In this document: positions 28,001 through 35,467 of the stretch, in pieces
How positions within the stretch are numbered: position 1 is the stretch's first letter
Layout: every line of letters begins with the position of its first letter
Source: CAMPJM01 sp964440915
GTDB lineage: Bacteria; Bacteroidota; Bacteroidia; Cytophagales; Cyclobacteriaceae
Direction: 5' to 3'
DNA: 64,000 nt
Assembly: GCA_964440915.1 (NCBI GenBank)
Contig: CAYTTV010000008.1
Coordinates: forward strand, 1-64,000
The notes under the pieces: model-generated
What the model was told of the DNA's origin: nothing
Databases searched by the model: none
Seen by the model: only the letters and a program-made list of their open reading frames with translations
Program-made: the position numbers and the translations under genes

Positions 28001-28431
28001 GCATGGAAGCCATCACCGTTAAAAAAGAACATGTGTTTCGGTATCCGAGTTTGAGAGCAGTCAATTATGACGGTGCTGAGAATATGAGGAAAATGAGGGA
28101 AGAAAACGGAAATTATATTGTGAAAGCACCAAAGGACGATAGCTATTTTTATTTCAAAGATATAGACCTTACTGAAATTAAAAGGATTGTCCTAAAAGTG
28201 AAGGGTGATCAGGCCAATGGTAGTGTGGAAGTATATAAAGACGGCGTGGATGGCAGGCTATTGGGTGTTTCGAATATCGAGGAAGGAAACTGGAAAGATG
28301 TGAATTTCTTGCTGTCTGATGATGTGGAAGGCAGACATGACCTGTATTTTGTGTTCAGAGCTAAAAAGAACTCACGGTTAGGTTCGAGAAATACATTGGA
28401 TGTGGAATCGATCTTTTTCAGTAAAAAGTAG
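25066..28431 (+). CDS. ThuA / PQQ-type sugar dehydrogenase / PKD / cytochrome c fusion lipoprotein
   Basis: A 1121-residue multidomain lipoprotein starting at GTG, lipobox LTNC (Cys27). Domains in order: ThuA-like (about 35-265; HSATDTEYDWPWF, ENHPIAWAHEY, TGLGHKPENY), glucose/sorbosone dehydrogenase-type six-bladed propeller (about 275-690; GHENGLLGLTLDP, GGSLAFGPNGNLF, GNRNPFRISID), a PKD domain (about 705-790), a monohaem cytochrome c (Cys870, Cys873, His874 in CKACH, with a later NAMSAHP as probable Met ligand), and a C-terminal CBM6-like domain (about 1010-1121). It should oxidise a sugar at the cell envelope and pass electrons to the haem. Such fusions are known in Bacteroidota. The following oxidoreductase gene is 105 bases away, beyond a hairpin. 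Confidence 0.9.
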   Translation: MKFTVLNHFGIRALLLILSVLVLTNCQPNREEKRVLVFSKTAGYRHEAIKDGIEAIKKLGEEYDFMVDTTENALYFQEDSLAKYSAVIFLNTTGDVLDYRQQKDFERYIQAGGGFVGVHSATDTEYDWPWFGKLVGAYFNGHPNNPNVRKATMDVVDKNHVSTEMLPDRWELEDEWYNFKSINPDIKVLINLDETTYEGGTNGENHPIAWAHEYDGGRAFYTGLGHKPENYLDPLFLDHLYGGIQYAIGKNKILDYSKARTLRAPEENRFVKIILDEHLDEPMELAVTDEGRVFFIERNGSVKLYDPEVGATKTIYNFNVYSGHENGLLGLTLDPNFSKNGWAYFFYSPTGVGAVQRISRFVISGDSLLADSEKVLLEFPFQIDQCCHSGGSLAFGPNGNLFISIGDNTNPFASHGFAPIDEREGREPWDAQRTSANTHDYNGKILRIRPEADGTYSIPEGNLFPKDGSQGLPEIYVMGNRNPFRISIDQRTGYLYWGEVGPDAGKDSIHGPKGYDEVNQAREPGFFGWPYFIADNKPYRERNFAENTFGELFDPAGPVNNSVNNTGNKNLPPAKGAFIYYPYDESQEFPLVGKGGRNAMAGPVYYYDDYKNSSMKFPEYYDGKLFIYDWMRNWIMAVTFDEEGNLAEIEPFLPNVLFDKPMDMQFDKNGALYVLEYGTYWFAHNIDSRLVKIEYNASNRKPVAVMSADKTIGAAPLKVSFSAEESYDYDNDKLTYEWHFTTYNEVQATDKAPSFTFKEPGMYLVKLKVTDTSGEESTTEMELRVGNDPPVLEMEIDGNSSFYWSGDKIDYKITVTDKEDGTTEDGSIPEDRVAAYFDYLEQGSDITLIAQGHQLNTVHPGQLLIDGSDCKACHGVDVRSVGPSYMEVAERYKGEDIKQTLIDRIIKGSSGVWGQNAMSAHPQLSKDEVEKMVEYILSLGEEKSKDTAIPLQGSVQTKAKGNEGIYIFTAEYRDRGANGMEAITVKKEHVFRYPSLRAVNYDGAENMRKMREENGNYIVKAPKDDSYFYFKDIDLTEIKRIVLKVKGDQANGSVEVYKDGVDGRLLGVSNIEEGNWKDVNFLLSDDVEGRHDLYFVFRAKKNSRLGSRNTLDVESIFFSKK

Positions 28432-28441
28432 TCATGATTGT

Positions 28442-28478
28442 AATAAGTATAAGGGGCTATTGTCCTCTTATACTTATT
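28442..28478 (+). terminator. Hairpin downstream of the sugar dehydrogenase fusion
   Basis: AATAAGTATAAG (28442-28453) pairs perfectly with CTTATACTTATT (28467-28478). The stem continues with one G-T and two G-C pairs to a 7-base loop. It lies 11 bases after the stop codon. No T-run follows, so termination is probable but not certain. Confidence 0.55.
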
Positions 28479-28536
28479 GATGGAAAATACATATACGGCT
28501 TGATTTTATTGGCTGACACCTAAAGTTGATTATCTA

Positions 28537-29886
28537 ATGTCGAAAGTCTTAACAAAAGAGGTGCTATCTGGCTGGGGAAATATTCCACAAGCTACTTGTA
28601 AGGTTGCCTACCCCCAAAGCGATCAGCAAATAAAGGACTTATTAGGGAATGATACATTGCTCGCAAGAGGAAAGGGTAGGAGTTATGCAGATCAAGCTAC
28701 TAATAGCGGCCATACGGTGCTCAAAATGGAGAGGTTTGGGCAGTTTCTGCATTTTGATGAAGCCAATGGTGTTTTAACATGTGAAGCTGGTGCTACTTTG
28801 GCGGATGTTATTCAACATTATGCGCCTAGAGGTTGGTTTCCACTTATTTGCCCCGGAACCAAGTACATTACTTTGGGTGGCGCTATTGCCAATGACATTC
28901 ACGGCAAAGCACATCATATCGATGGCTCTTTTATCAACAGCGTATTGTCATTTACCATTATGCTTGCTGATGGTCAGATTCTTACCGCAAGCAGAGAAGA
29001 AAATGTCGATCTTTTTGAGGCTAACTTTGGAGGGCTGGGGCTTTTAGGGATTATCCTTACGGTCACGATAAAACTAAGGAGGGTAAGCACTACTTTTTTT
29101 GCTCAAAAGTCGATAGTGGCGCATAATCTTGAGGAAATGCTGCATCTGATCGAAAGCAGTGAAAAGGATTATAATTATTCAGTAGCATGGATCGATTCGC
29201 TGGCTACAGGAGAGAAAATGGGAAATGGCGTGTTGGTAGTGGGCAATGAAGCGAAAATAGAAGACCTGCCAGCTAAGTATCATAAAAATCCTTTGAAAAT
29301 ATCTGGAGCGCCCAAGCTTTCCGTGCCGTTTTTCCTGCCATCTTTTGTGTTGAATACTTTATCTGTTGGCCTCTTGAACAAAATCCTGTATTGGAAACAG
29401 AAATCAGGGAATGGTATAGCGCATTATGACAGCTTTTTCTTTCCTCTGGACATGATCAACAATTGGAACAGAGGGTATGGCAAGAGAGGATTTATCCAGT
29501 ATCAGTTTGTGGTGCCTATGGAAAATGGCAAGGAAAATATCCATCGTATCTTAACAGAAATTACCAAAAGTGATTGTATTCCCTTTTTGAATGTGCTAAA
29601 AAAGTTTGGAAAGGGGCAAGGCCATCTTTCATTTCCTTTTGAAGGGTTTACTTTCGCCATTGATTTTCCTATTACACCACAATTAAAGCCTTTTATAAAG
29701 AAGTTGGATGCCTTGGTTCTAGAGGCCGGAGGAAGAATTTATCTCGGCAAGGATGCCTATTTGGACGAAGCTACTTTTAAGGCCATGTATCCTCAACACA
29801 ATGCTTGGCTTGATATAAAAAGAAAATACGATCCAGAGAATACTTTTTCATCTGATCTTGCGCAAAGGATAGGGCTGATTGTTTAA
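28537..29886 (+). CDS. FAD-linked oxidase, DprE1-like
   Basis: A 449-residue flavoprotein of the PCMH/FAD_binding_4 type. N-terminal FAD-binding domain: LLARGKGRSYADQATN, LTCEAGATLADVI, CPGTKYITLGGAIANDIHGKAHH, then GGLGLLGIILTVTIKL. The C-terminus ends HNAWLDIKRKYDPENTFSSDLAQR, as in D-arabinono-lactone oxidase/DprE1 relatives. The IHGK.HH element is typical of decaprenylphosphoryl-ribose 2-epimerase subunits (DprE1), which oxidise a lipid-linked pentose. No DprE2-like short-chain reductase or prenyltransferase lies nearby, so the substrate is uncertain. Cytoplasmic or peripheral membrane. The gene is monocistronic by its flanking hairpins. Confidence 0.87.
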   Translation: MSKVLTKEVLSGWGNIPQATCKVAYPQSDQQIKDLLGNDTLLARGKGRSYADQATNSGHTVLKMERFGQFLHFDEANGVLTCEAGATLADVIQHYAPRGWFPLICPGTKYITLGGAIANDIHGKAHHIDGSFINSVLSFTIMLADGQILTASREENVDLFEANFGGLGLLGIILTVTIKLRRVSTTFFAQKSIVAHNLEEMLHLIESSEKDYNYSVAWIDSLATGEKMGNGVLVVGNEAKIEDLPAKYHKNPLKISGAPKLSVPFFLPSFVLNTLSVGLLNKILYWKQKSGNGIAHYDSFFFPLDMINNWNRGYGKRGFIQYQFVVPMENGKENIHRILTEITKSDCIPFLNVLKKFGKGQGHLSFPFEGFTFAIDFPITPQLKPFIKKLDALVLEAGGRIYLGKDAYLDEATFKAMYPQHNAWLDIKRKYDPENTFSSDLAQRIGLIV

Positions 29887-29927
29887 GTGGGAAGGATGGG
29901 CGGCCTATGAGCGAAAGGAAAAATTCC

Positions 29928-29959
29928 AAAAAAAAGTGGCACCTTTTCAAAGATGCCAC
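29928..29959 (-). terminator. Intrinsic terminator of the GH3 gene
   Basis: Read on the minus strand, GTGGCA (complement of 29954-29959) pairs with TGCCAC (complement of 29936-29941), with a further 3-4 bp inside, followed by a run of eight T (complement of 29928-29935). It begins 28 bases after the GH3 stop at 29987 and is a textbook rho-independent terminator. Confidence 0.75.
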
Positions 29960-29986
29960 CGTCAATTCAATATTCATTTTGGGTTA

Positions 29987-32242
29987 TTATGGCCTATAGT
30001 CGATCTTCACTACTTTATCGCCTATCATCAATTCAAACTCTCCTGGCTCAGTTACCCATTTTCCTTCCATATTCACAAAGGCAAGATCTTTTGGTGATAT
30101 TGAAAAAGATACTTGCTTCGCTTCTCCTGCTTGGAGGTCTATCTTGTCAAATTTTCTTAACCTTTTGGCGCTCGGTGTAATAGAAGCATACAAATCTTTT
30201 GAGTATAATTCTACAGCTACCTTCCCATCCCGCTTTCCTGTGTTTTTTACTTCTACCGCAACTTGTACTTCATCGTTAGGGCCAAAAGTGGTTTTGTCTA
30301 CCTTAAGGTTATCAAAAGCAAATGTGGTATAGCTAAGGCCGAAACCGAATGGCCATTGGGGGTTATAGCCTCCTTGTCCATATACGTTAGGCCTGTCTTC
30401 CCTGATTTCTTCTGTGCCTTTTCTATCATACAATACCAAATCGTTGGGGTGCCTCGGGTAGGTGAAAGGCAAGATGCCGCTTGGGTTGTAGTCACCAAAG
30501 AGTACATCGGCAATCGCCTCTGCTCCTAGAGTAGAAGGTCTATAAGCCATTAAAATTCCTTTGATGCCTTCTTCTACAGCGGAGATCACCCTGGGTCTTC
30601 CTTCTACCAATACCAAAATCACTGGCTTTCCAGTAGCAATGGCCGCTTGGGCAAGGTCTAGCTGATTCTTATCTAGCGTCAGGTCATCGATTACCCCAGG
30701 GCTTTCTGCATAGGCTTTCTCTCCTAAGCATAGAATAATATAGTCTGCTTTGGCAGCATCTTTTTTCAATTGATCCACATCAAAATTAGCAGGATCGCTG
30801 TAATCCGCTTGGGCAGAGGATATTACATTTTTCTTTCCTATTTTTTTCTCAATAGCTTCCTTTATGCTCTGTGTATGCTCAGGATACTGTGAAGCATCGG
30901 TGCCTTGCCAAATAAATGACCAACTGCTATGCAAGGAGGTAATGTCTTGTGCTGAAGGGCCAGCTACAAGTACTTTTGTCTTTTTTGAAAGAGGAAGGAC
31001 ATTGTCGTTGTTCTTCAACAAGGTCATGGTTTCCCTTGCCGCCTTCAATGCTTCTGCATCATACTCCTTTTTATGCAAATCTTTCAATGCCTCTTTTTGA
31101 GGGAAGGGATTGTCGAATAATCCTAAATCCAATTTTAATTTCAAAATCCTTCCTACAGATAAGTCAAGCCTTTCTTCGGTGATAGTTCCTTCCTTTACCA
31201 ACTCCAGCAACAGGTCATAAAAGGAATAATCCAAAGGTACCATGCTCATGTCAAGGCCAGCGTCTACGGCTTGCCTGACGGCTTCTTTGGGTGTGTCAGC
31301 AACTCTATGCCGAGTGTGTAAACGAATCACGTCCTCCCAATCTGACACTGCAACCCCTTCAAAACCCAGCTCGCCACGAAGTATGTCCGTCATGTAATAC
31401 TTGCTGCCGTGTATGGGCACACCGTTGATCTCACCGGAGTTGATCATGACAGTAGCAGCTCCAGCTTCTACCGCTCTTTTGAACGGTGGCAATATATATT
31501 CTCGCAATACATTATCAGGAATATAGGATGGTGTCCTGTCCTTGCCAGTCAAAGGCACGGAATAACCCAAGTAATGCTTCATGCAAGATGCTACTGCTGA
31601 AGGTTGGTTTAGGCCATCTTCTTCATATCCGATGATGGCCGCTGCACCCAGCTCTCCTACGAGGTAAACATCCTCTCCAAAAGTCTCTTCAAACCTCGGC
31701 CACAAAGGCTGCCTTCCAACGTCTAGAACAGGGTCAAAGTTCCAAGGTATCCCCACCGCTTTGGTTTCAATTGCCGTGATTTTGGCTGCGATCTTTACCA
31801 GTTCAGGATTTCTGGAAGCGGCCATTCCAATGTTATGTGGAAATAAAGTAGAGCCTGAGGTATAATTTGAGCCATGGATTGCATCAATGCCATAGATCAC
31901 AGGTATTTTATTGGCTGTTTCCTTTATTGCAATATTTTGTATTTGTGTAATTATGTTATGCCAAACTTCCGCAGAGTAAGCATGTCCTTTCACGTTAAGA
32001 ATAGAACCAACATGTTTTTCTAGGATGGCCTTTCTTAATTTTGCCTCATCCACGACCATCGTTTCTTCATCTTTCAAAATCATGTCTATGGTGACCTGGG
32101 TCATTTGTCCCACTTTTTCTTCTATAGACATTTTATCCAATAGTCTTGCCACTTCCTTGCCAAAGTCATTTTTAGGCTCCGAACCAAATGCTTTCCCAGA
32201 AAATATGGCGAGGACTATTAACAGCATACCCATCTTCTTCAT
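29987..32242 (-). CDS. bglX: GH3 beta-glucosidase, BglX type
   Basis: A 751-residue periplasmic glycoside hydrolase from the ATG at 32242, which begins the signal peptide MKKMGMLLIVLAIFSGKAFG; ATGs at 32260 and 32263 are alternatives. GH3 N-terminal barrel: IPVIYGIDAIHG, VASCMKHYLGYSVP, and the nucleophile Asp in GVAVSDWEDVIRLH. The C-terminal domain has LPLSKKTKVLVAGPSA and GYNPQWPFGFGLSYTTF, then a fibronectin-III-like domain (VEVKNTGKRDGKVAVELY, residues about 640-740). It releases glucose from the non-reducing end of beta-glucosides. No polysaccharide utilization genes flank it. Confidence 0.94.
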   Translation of the reverse strand: MKKMGMLLIVLAIFSGKAFGSEPKNDFGKEVARLLDKMSIEEKVGQMTQVTIDMILKDEETMVVDEAKLRKAILEKHVGSILNVKGHAYSAEVWHNIITQIQNIAIKETANKIPVIYGIDAIHGSNYTSGSTLFPHNIGMAASRNPELVKIAAKITAIETKAVGIPWNFDPVLDVGRQPLWPRFEETFGEDVYLVGELGAAAIIGYEEDGLNQPSAVASCMKHYLGYSVPLTGKDRTPSYIPDNVLREYILPPFKRAVEAGAATVMINSGEINGVPIHGSKYYMTDILRGELGFEGVAVSDWEDVIRLHTRHRVADTPKEAVRQAVDAGLDMSMVPLDYSFYDLLLELVKEGTITEERLDLSVGRILKLKLDLGLFDNPFPQKEALKDLHKKEYDAEALKAARETMTLLKNNDNVLPLSKKTKVLVAGPSAQDITSLHSSWSFIWQGTDASQYPEHTQSIKEAIEKKIGKKNVISSAQADYSDPANFDVDQLKKDAAKADYIILCLGEKAYAESPGVIDDLTLDKNQLDLAQAAIATGKPVILVLVEGRPRVISAVEEGIKGILMAYRPSTLGAEAIADVLFGDYNPSGILPFTYPRHPNDLVLYDRKGTEEIREDRPNVYGQGGYNPQWPFGFGLSYTTFAFDNLKVDKTTFGPNDEVQVAVEVKNTGKRDGKVAVELYSKDLYASITPSAKRLRKFDKIDLQAGEAKQVSFSISPKDLAFVNMEGKWVTEPGEFELMIGDKVVKIDYRP

Positions 32243-32537
32243 CGGACTTATTTCTTTCATCATAATGTTGTTTTGATTTAATGTTTCAAAGATGAGCAGA
32301 TTAATAAAGATGTGACGGTTCAAATGTTGCAAAATGGGTAGTGTTTTGTTACGTTTCGAGAAAAATGCATAAGATTTTTATTCAAACAAGGAGAATAAAG
32401 CCATTTTGGATAAGGGTGAGAAAGGAAAGGTACGAGAGAGTTCATACAGCATTGTTCTAGCTTATTAGAAACATTGGAAATATGCAGTGATGGATATAAA
32501 TCCGAGCACGCCCCCGTTATTTTGAAACGTGCTCAAA

Positions 32538-33593
32538 TCATCTCAATTCGTTTGAAGGTTCATGATAATATTTCTTTTTTAACCAAAAGGCAGCTCTTAC
32601 TAATAATATCAATGCTGGCACTTCTACTAAAGGACCGATCACACCAGCAAATGCTTGCCCTGAATTGAGGCCAAAAACGGCAATGGCTACAGCAATGGCC
32701 AGTTCAAAATTGTTTCCTGCAGCTGTGAATGTAATTGAGGCATTTTTGTCATATTCAGCTCCCAATGCCTTACTGATAAAGAAACCAATGATAAACATGA
32801 TTATAAAATATAGCAATAGGGGTATGGCAATCCTTACCACATCCATTGGAATTTCTACTATTAATTCTCCTTTCAGAGAAAACATGATCACAATGGTTAA
32901 CAGTAGTGCGATCAGCGTAATAGGTGAAGTTGCTGGAATGAATTTCGTATTATACCAGCTTTCGCCCTTTATTTTTGTCAGGAAATACCGACTTAATATG
33001 CCTGCCAAGAATGGTATGCCCAAATAAATAGCCACGCTTTCGGCAATGGTGACAATGGAAATGTCTATGATTGCACCTTCAAAACCCAGAAGAGAAGGTA
33101 ATTTGGTGATGAACAACCAAGCATAAAAACTATAGGCAAATACCTGAAAGATACTATTAAGAGCTACTAAGCCTGCTCCATATTCGCTATTGCCTTCTGC
33201 TAAGTCATTCCATACCAACACCATGGCTATGCAACGGGCAAGACCGATAAGAATTAAACCCACCATATATTCTGGGTAATCATGAAGAAATATCACCGCT
33301 AGGACAAACATCAAAACAGGGCCAACAATCCAATTGAGCAGGAGGGAGATCGATAGGATGCGTACATTTCTAAACACCTTTGGTAGTAATCGGTAATTGA
33401 CCTTTGCCAATGGTGGATACATCATTAAGATCAGGCCCAAGGCAATAGGGATGTTGGTGGTTCCCCTGCTCATTGAATCTATAGCAGCAGGAAATGATGG
33501 AAAATAATAACCGATCGTAACACCTATAGCCATTGCCATAAATATCCACAGCGTAAGGTTTTTGTCTAGGAAATTCAATTTTATTGTGGCCAT
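32538..33593 (-). CDS. acr3: Arsenite efflux transporter ACR3
   Basis: A 351-residue, ten-helix inner-membrane transporter of the bile/arsenite/riboflavin superfamily. Diagnostic motif: IGLARCIAMVLVWNDLA, containing the essential Cys121; the late helix TAAGNNFELAIAVAIAVFG carries the conserved Asn-Glu. It extrudes arsenite using the proton motive force. It is the last gene of a four-gene minus-strand operon (arsR, DUF6428, reductase, acr3), three bases after the reductase stop, and should be induced by arsenic through ArsR. Confidence 0.95.
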   Translation of the reverse strand: MATIKLNFLDKNLTLWIFMAMAIGVTIGYYFPSFPAAIDSMSRGTTNIPIALGLILMMYPPLAKVNYRLLPKVFRNVRILSISLLLNWIVGPVLMFVLAVIFLHDYPEYMVGLILIGLARCIAMVLVWNDLAEGNSEYGAGLVALNSIFQVFAYSFYAWLFITKLPSLLGFEGAIIDISIVTIAESVAIYLGIPFLAGILSRYFLTKIKGESWYNTKFIPATSPITLIALLLTIVIMFSLKGELIVEIPMDVVRIAIPLLLYFIIMFIIGFFISKALGAEYDKNASITFTAAGNNFELAIAVAIAVFGLNSGQAFAGVIGPLVEVPALILLVRAAFWLKKKYYHEPSNELR

Positions 33594-33596
33594 AAT

Positions 33597-34211
33597 TTAT
33601 TTGATCTGAGAAAAGACATAGAAAAGCTCGGCGGCAATTTCTAAACTCTTTTCTTTGTATTTATCAGTTTGCAGAGTAGTGTCATCAAAGAGTTTGGGAT
33701 CTTCATAGGGTAGGGAAAATCTAGCCTCAGCTCCAGCCACAAATGGACAACCTTTATCAGCCTGTGAACAAGTCATAATAGCCGCAAAATCAGACTTTGG
33801 ATTAAATGAATCATGCAGTACTTTCGAAAACCCCATGATAGGGTGCGCATTGTCGGAAAATTTTATACAATAAGCCGGGTTTCTTCCTGTAGAAAACTGC
33901 CACGATTCAAAACCTGCATTTTTTAAAGTCTGCAATACCATTGGATAAAGGGCTGTGGCTTCAGTGCCTCCAGAATAGCATTCCACGTTTCTAATATTGA
34001 AGAATGCAGCTATGGTTTGTGCCCATACTTGAGACAAGTGGCTTCTGCGCGAATTGTGAGTGCATATAAAATTGAGCCTGATCGGCTCTTGCTGGTCTCT
34101 TTTTGTCTGAAGGAAACGCACTAATGGATTCAGCAAAGTTTTCCTTTCTGTAGAGATAGGGAAAGTCCCTAAGGAAACGATTGTCTTTTCTAATTTTTCA
34201 AATAATTTCAT
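33597..34211 (-). CDS. arsC: Arsenate reductase, low-molecular-weight phosphatase type
   Basis: A 204-residue protein from the ATG at 34211; the frame can also start at TTG six bases upstream. The catalytic P-loop is LNFICTHNSRRSHLSQ (Cys50 from the ATG; Cys-X5-Arg-Ser). The protein is longer than classical thioredoxin-coupled ArsC (about 130) because of about 45 extra N-terminal residues and an internal FSDNAHPIMGFSKVLHDSF insert. A later AIMTCSQADKGCPFVAGAEAR segment provides the additional Cys pair that may shuttle disulphides. It reduces arsenate to arsenite for export by ACR3. Located between DUF6428 and acr3. A second, glutaredoxin-type arsC lies at 61.3 kb. Confidence 0.87.
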   Translation of the reverse strand: MKLFEKLEKTIVSLGTFPISTERKTLLNPLVRFLQTKRDQQEPIRLNFICTHNSRRSHLSQVWAQTIAAFFNIRNVECYSGGTEATALYPMVLQTLKNAGFESWQFSTGRNPAYCIKFSDNAHPIMGFSKVLHDSFNPKSDFAAIMTCSQADKGCPFVAGAEARFSLPYEDPKLFDDTTLQTDKYKEKSLEIAAELFYVFSQIK

Positions 34212-34220
34212 GAGCAAGCG

Positions 34221-34688
34221 CTAGCAACAACCTGTATTTGGTTTGCATCTATTTGATTTTTGCAAATCCCTAAGGCTTACATTAGGTTTTTTATTGGGTG
34301 TCCCACATTTTTCTTTTGCCAAGCAATCGGTCTGTTTTGTCGTTAATAAGAAGTTTTTTCCATTAAAACCCAATGCGAATTTCTCTATGGTTTGCCCTTG
34401 ATATTCTACTTCTACATCAAGGTCATTTATGTTTAAGGTTTTTTCTGAAAGCTCAATGATATGTACCAGCTTTTCTGGGTGTAACCTGTGATCGTAGTCA
34501 TCGGCATTCCAAAGCTGGAAGTTGACTACCTCTTCTTTACGGACCGTACCACCACAATCGATAAAATGCTTTGATATTTTTCCGATTTCTGTGACGTGAA
34601 AATGCTTTGGGACCAATTCGCCATCAGGCAACTGGAAGGCTATTTGCTCGAGTTTACTCAGCGCTGACTTTACCTCCGATAGTTTCAT
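34221..34688 (-). CDS. DUF6428 family protein of the arsenic operon
   Basis: A 155-residue protein: LPDGELVPKHFHVTEIG, KHFIDCGG, VVNFQLWNADDYDHRLHP, and FALGFNGKNFLLT. This fits DUF6428, a family that I know as a regular member of Bacteroidota ars operons. The C-terminal quarter is Cys-rich (DCLAKEKCG, then the terminal NTGCC), a likely trivalent-arsenic or metal binding tail. Function is unknown; an arsenic chaperone or sensor is a reasonable guess. Twenty bases after arsR and nine before the reductase start. Confidence 0.85.
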   Translation of the reverse strand: MKLSEVKSALSKLEQIAFQLPDGELVPKHFHVTEIGKISKHFIDCGGTVRKEEVVNFQLWNADDYDHRLHPEKLVHIIELSEKTLNINDLDVEVEYQGQTIEKFALGFNGKNFLLTTKQTDCLAKEKCGTPNKKPNVSLRDLQKSNRCKPNTGCC

Positions 34689-34708
34689 GTAATTTCTTTA
34701 TTTTGTTT

Positions 34709-35041
34709 CTAACAACATTGATTAGGAGTATTGATATCTTGATCCAAAAACTCTAGCATAATTTCTTTCATTTTAGACCAATTATTTGGATTGATGCAAT
34801 AGCATACGCTTGTTCCTTCCACAGTGCCTTGTATCAAACCCAAAGTTCGCAATTCTTTAAGGTGTTGTGAAATTGTGGATTGAGCAAGGCCGACTTCGTT
34901 TACCAAGTCACCACAAACACAAGTATTTATTTTGAACAGATGCTGCAATATCGCTACTCTTGCTGGATGGCCAAACGCTTTGGCAAAAGTGGCAATGGTA
35001 TTCTGACCATCCGTATAAATATCAGACTTAATTATTCCCAT
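34709..35041 (-). CDS. arsR: ArsR family transcriptional regulator
   Basis: A 110-residue winged-helix repressor. The helix-turn-helix is GLAQSTISQHLKELRTLGLI; the metal-binding region before it is FKINTCVCGDLV, a CVC pair like that of arsenite-sensing ArsR. The C-terminus ends NTPNQCC, giving additional thiols. It should repress the operon until arsenite releases it. It is the first gene of arsR-DUF6428-arsC-acr3. A 16-bp palindrome 20 bases upstream of its start is a good operator candidate. Confidence 0.93.
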   Translation of the reverse strand: MGIIKSDIYTDGQNTIATFAKAFGHPARVAILQHLFKINTCVCGDLVNEVGLAQSTISQHLKELRTLGLIQGTVEGTSVCYCINPNNWSKMKEIMLEFLDQDINTPNQCC

Positions 35042-35061
35042 ATATTAAAGCTTATCGTTAT

Positions 35062-35077
35062 ATCGCAATGTTACGAT
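35062..35077. promoter_or_regulatory. Candidate ArsR operator
   Basis: ATCGCAATGTTACGAT is a near-palindrome, with six of eight base pairs matching around the centre. It lies 20 bases upstream of the arsR start, where an autoregulatory operator is expected. A related half-site ATCGT occurs at 35054-35058. ATCG-type palindromes are typical of ArsR sites in Bacteroidota. Confidence 0.55.
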
Positions 35078-35250
35078 TAATTGATTAAATCCCAAAATAT
35101 TCTAAAAGATTTTTTATGGAGGATGCTAGTGTGGTAGCATTGTCTTAGCATTTATTGGCTTGAAGGAGAAGTTGTTTTCAATTTTAAAATGGCTACAATG
35201 AAATTTTCTCATGAATATTTCAGTTATTAGCCTATTACTTGTGTTTGAAG

Positions 35251-35451
35251 ATGGAGATGAAAAAAGAAGAATTTGAAAATAAGTTTCATGCAGCGTTAGA
35301 CACTTTGCTAGAGGGCATGGCTGTAGATCCTACCATAGATGTGAATAAGTTCTATAGCATGGCTTGCTTTCTTGAAAATGTTGCTTTTTTCAGCCCTGTG
35401 CTTTATGGAGTATTGAGCGAATCCAAAAAGAAAGATCGGGATAATTCCTAA
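35251..35451 (+). CDS. Small helical hypothetical protein
   Basis: A 66-residue product from the ATG at 35251 (another ATG at 35257 and an upstream TTG are possible). It is helical: EEFENKFHAALDTLLEGM, then DVNKFYSMACFLENVAFFSPVLYGVL, then a charged tail. It is transcribed away from arsR and converges on the histidine kinase, with 16 bases between the stop codons. Unrecognised. It may be real because it fills the space well, but small size leaves doubt. Confidence 0.45.
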   Translation: MEMKKEEFENKFHAALDTLLEGMAVDPTIDVNKFYSMACFLENVAFFSPVLYGVLSESKKKDRDNS

Positions 35452-35467
35452 ATCGCTTTAAAAAGCA

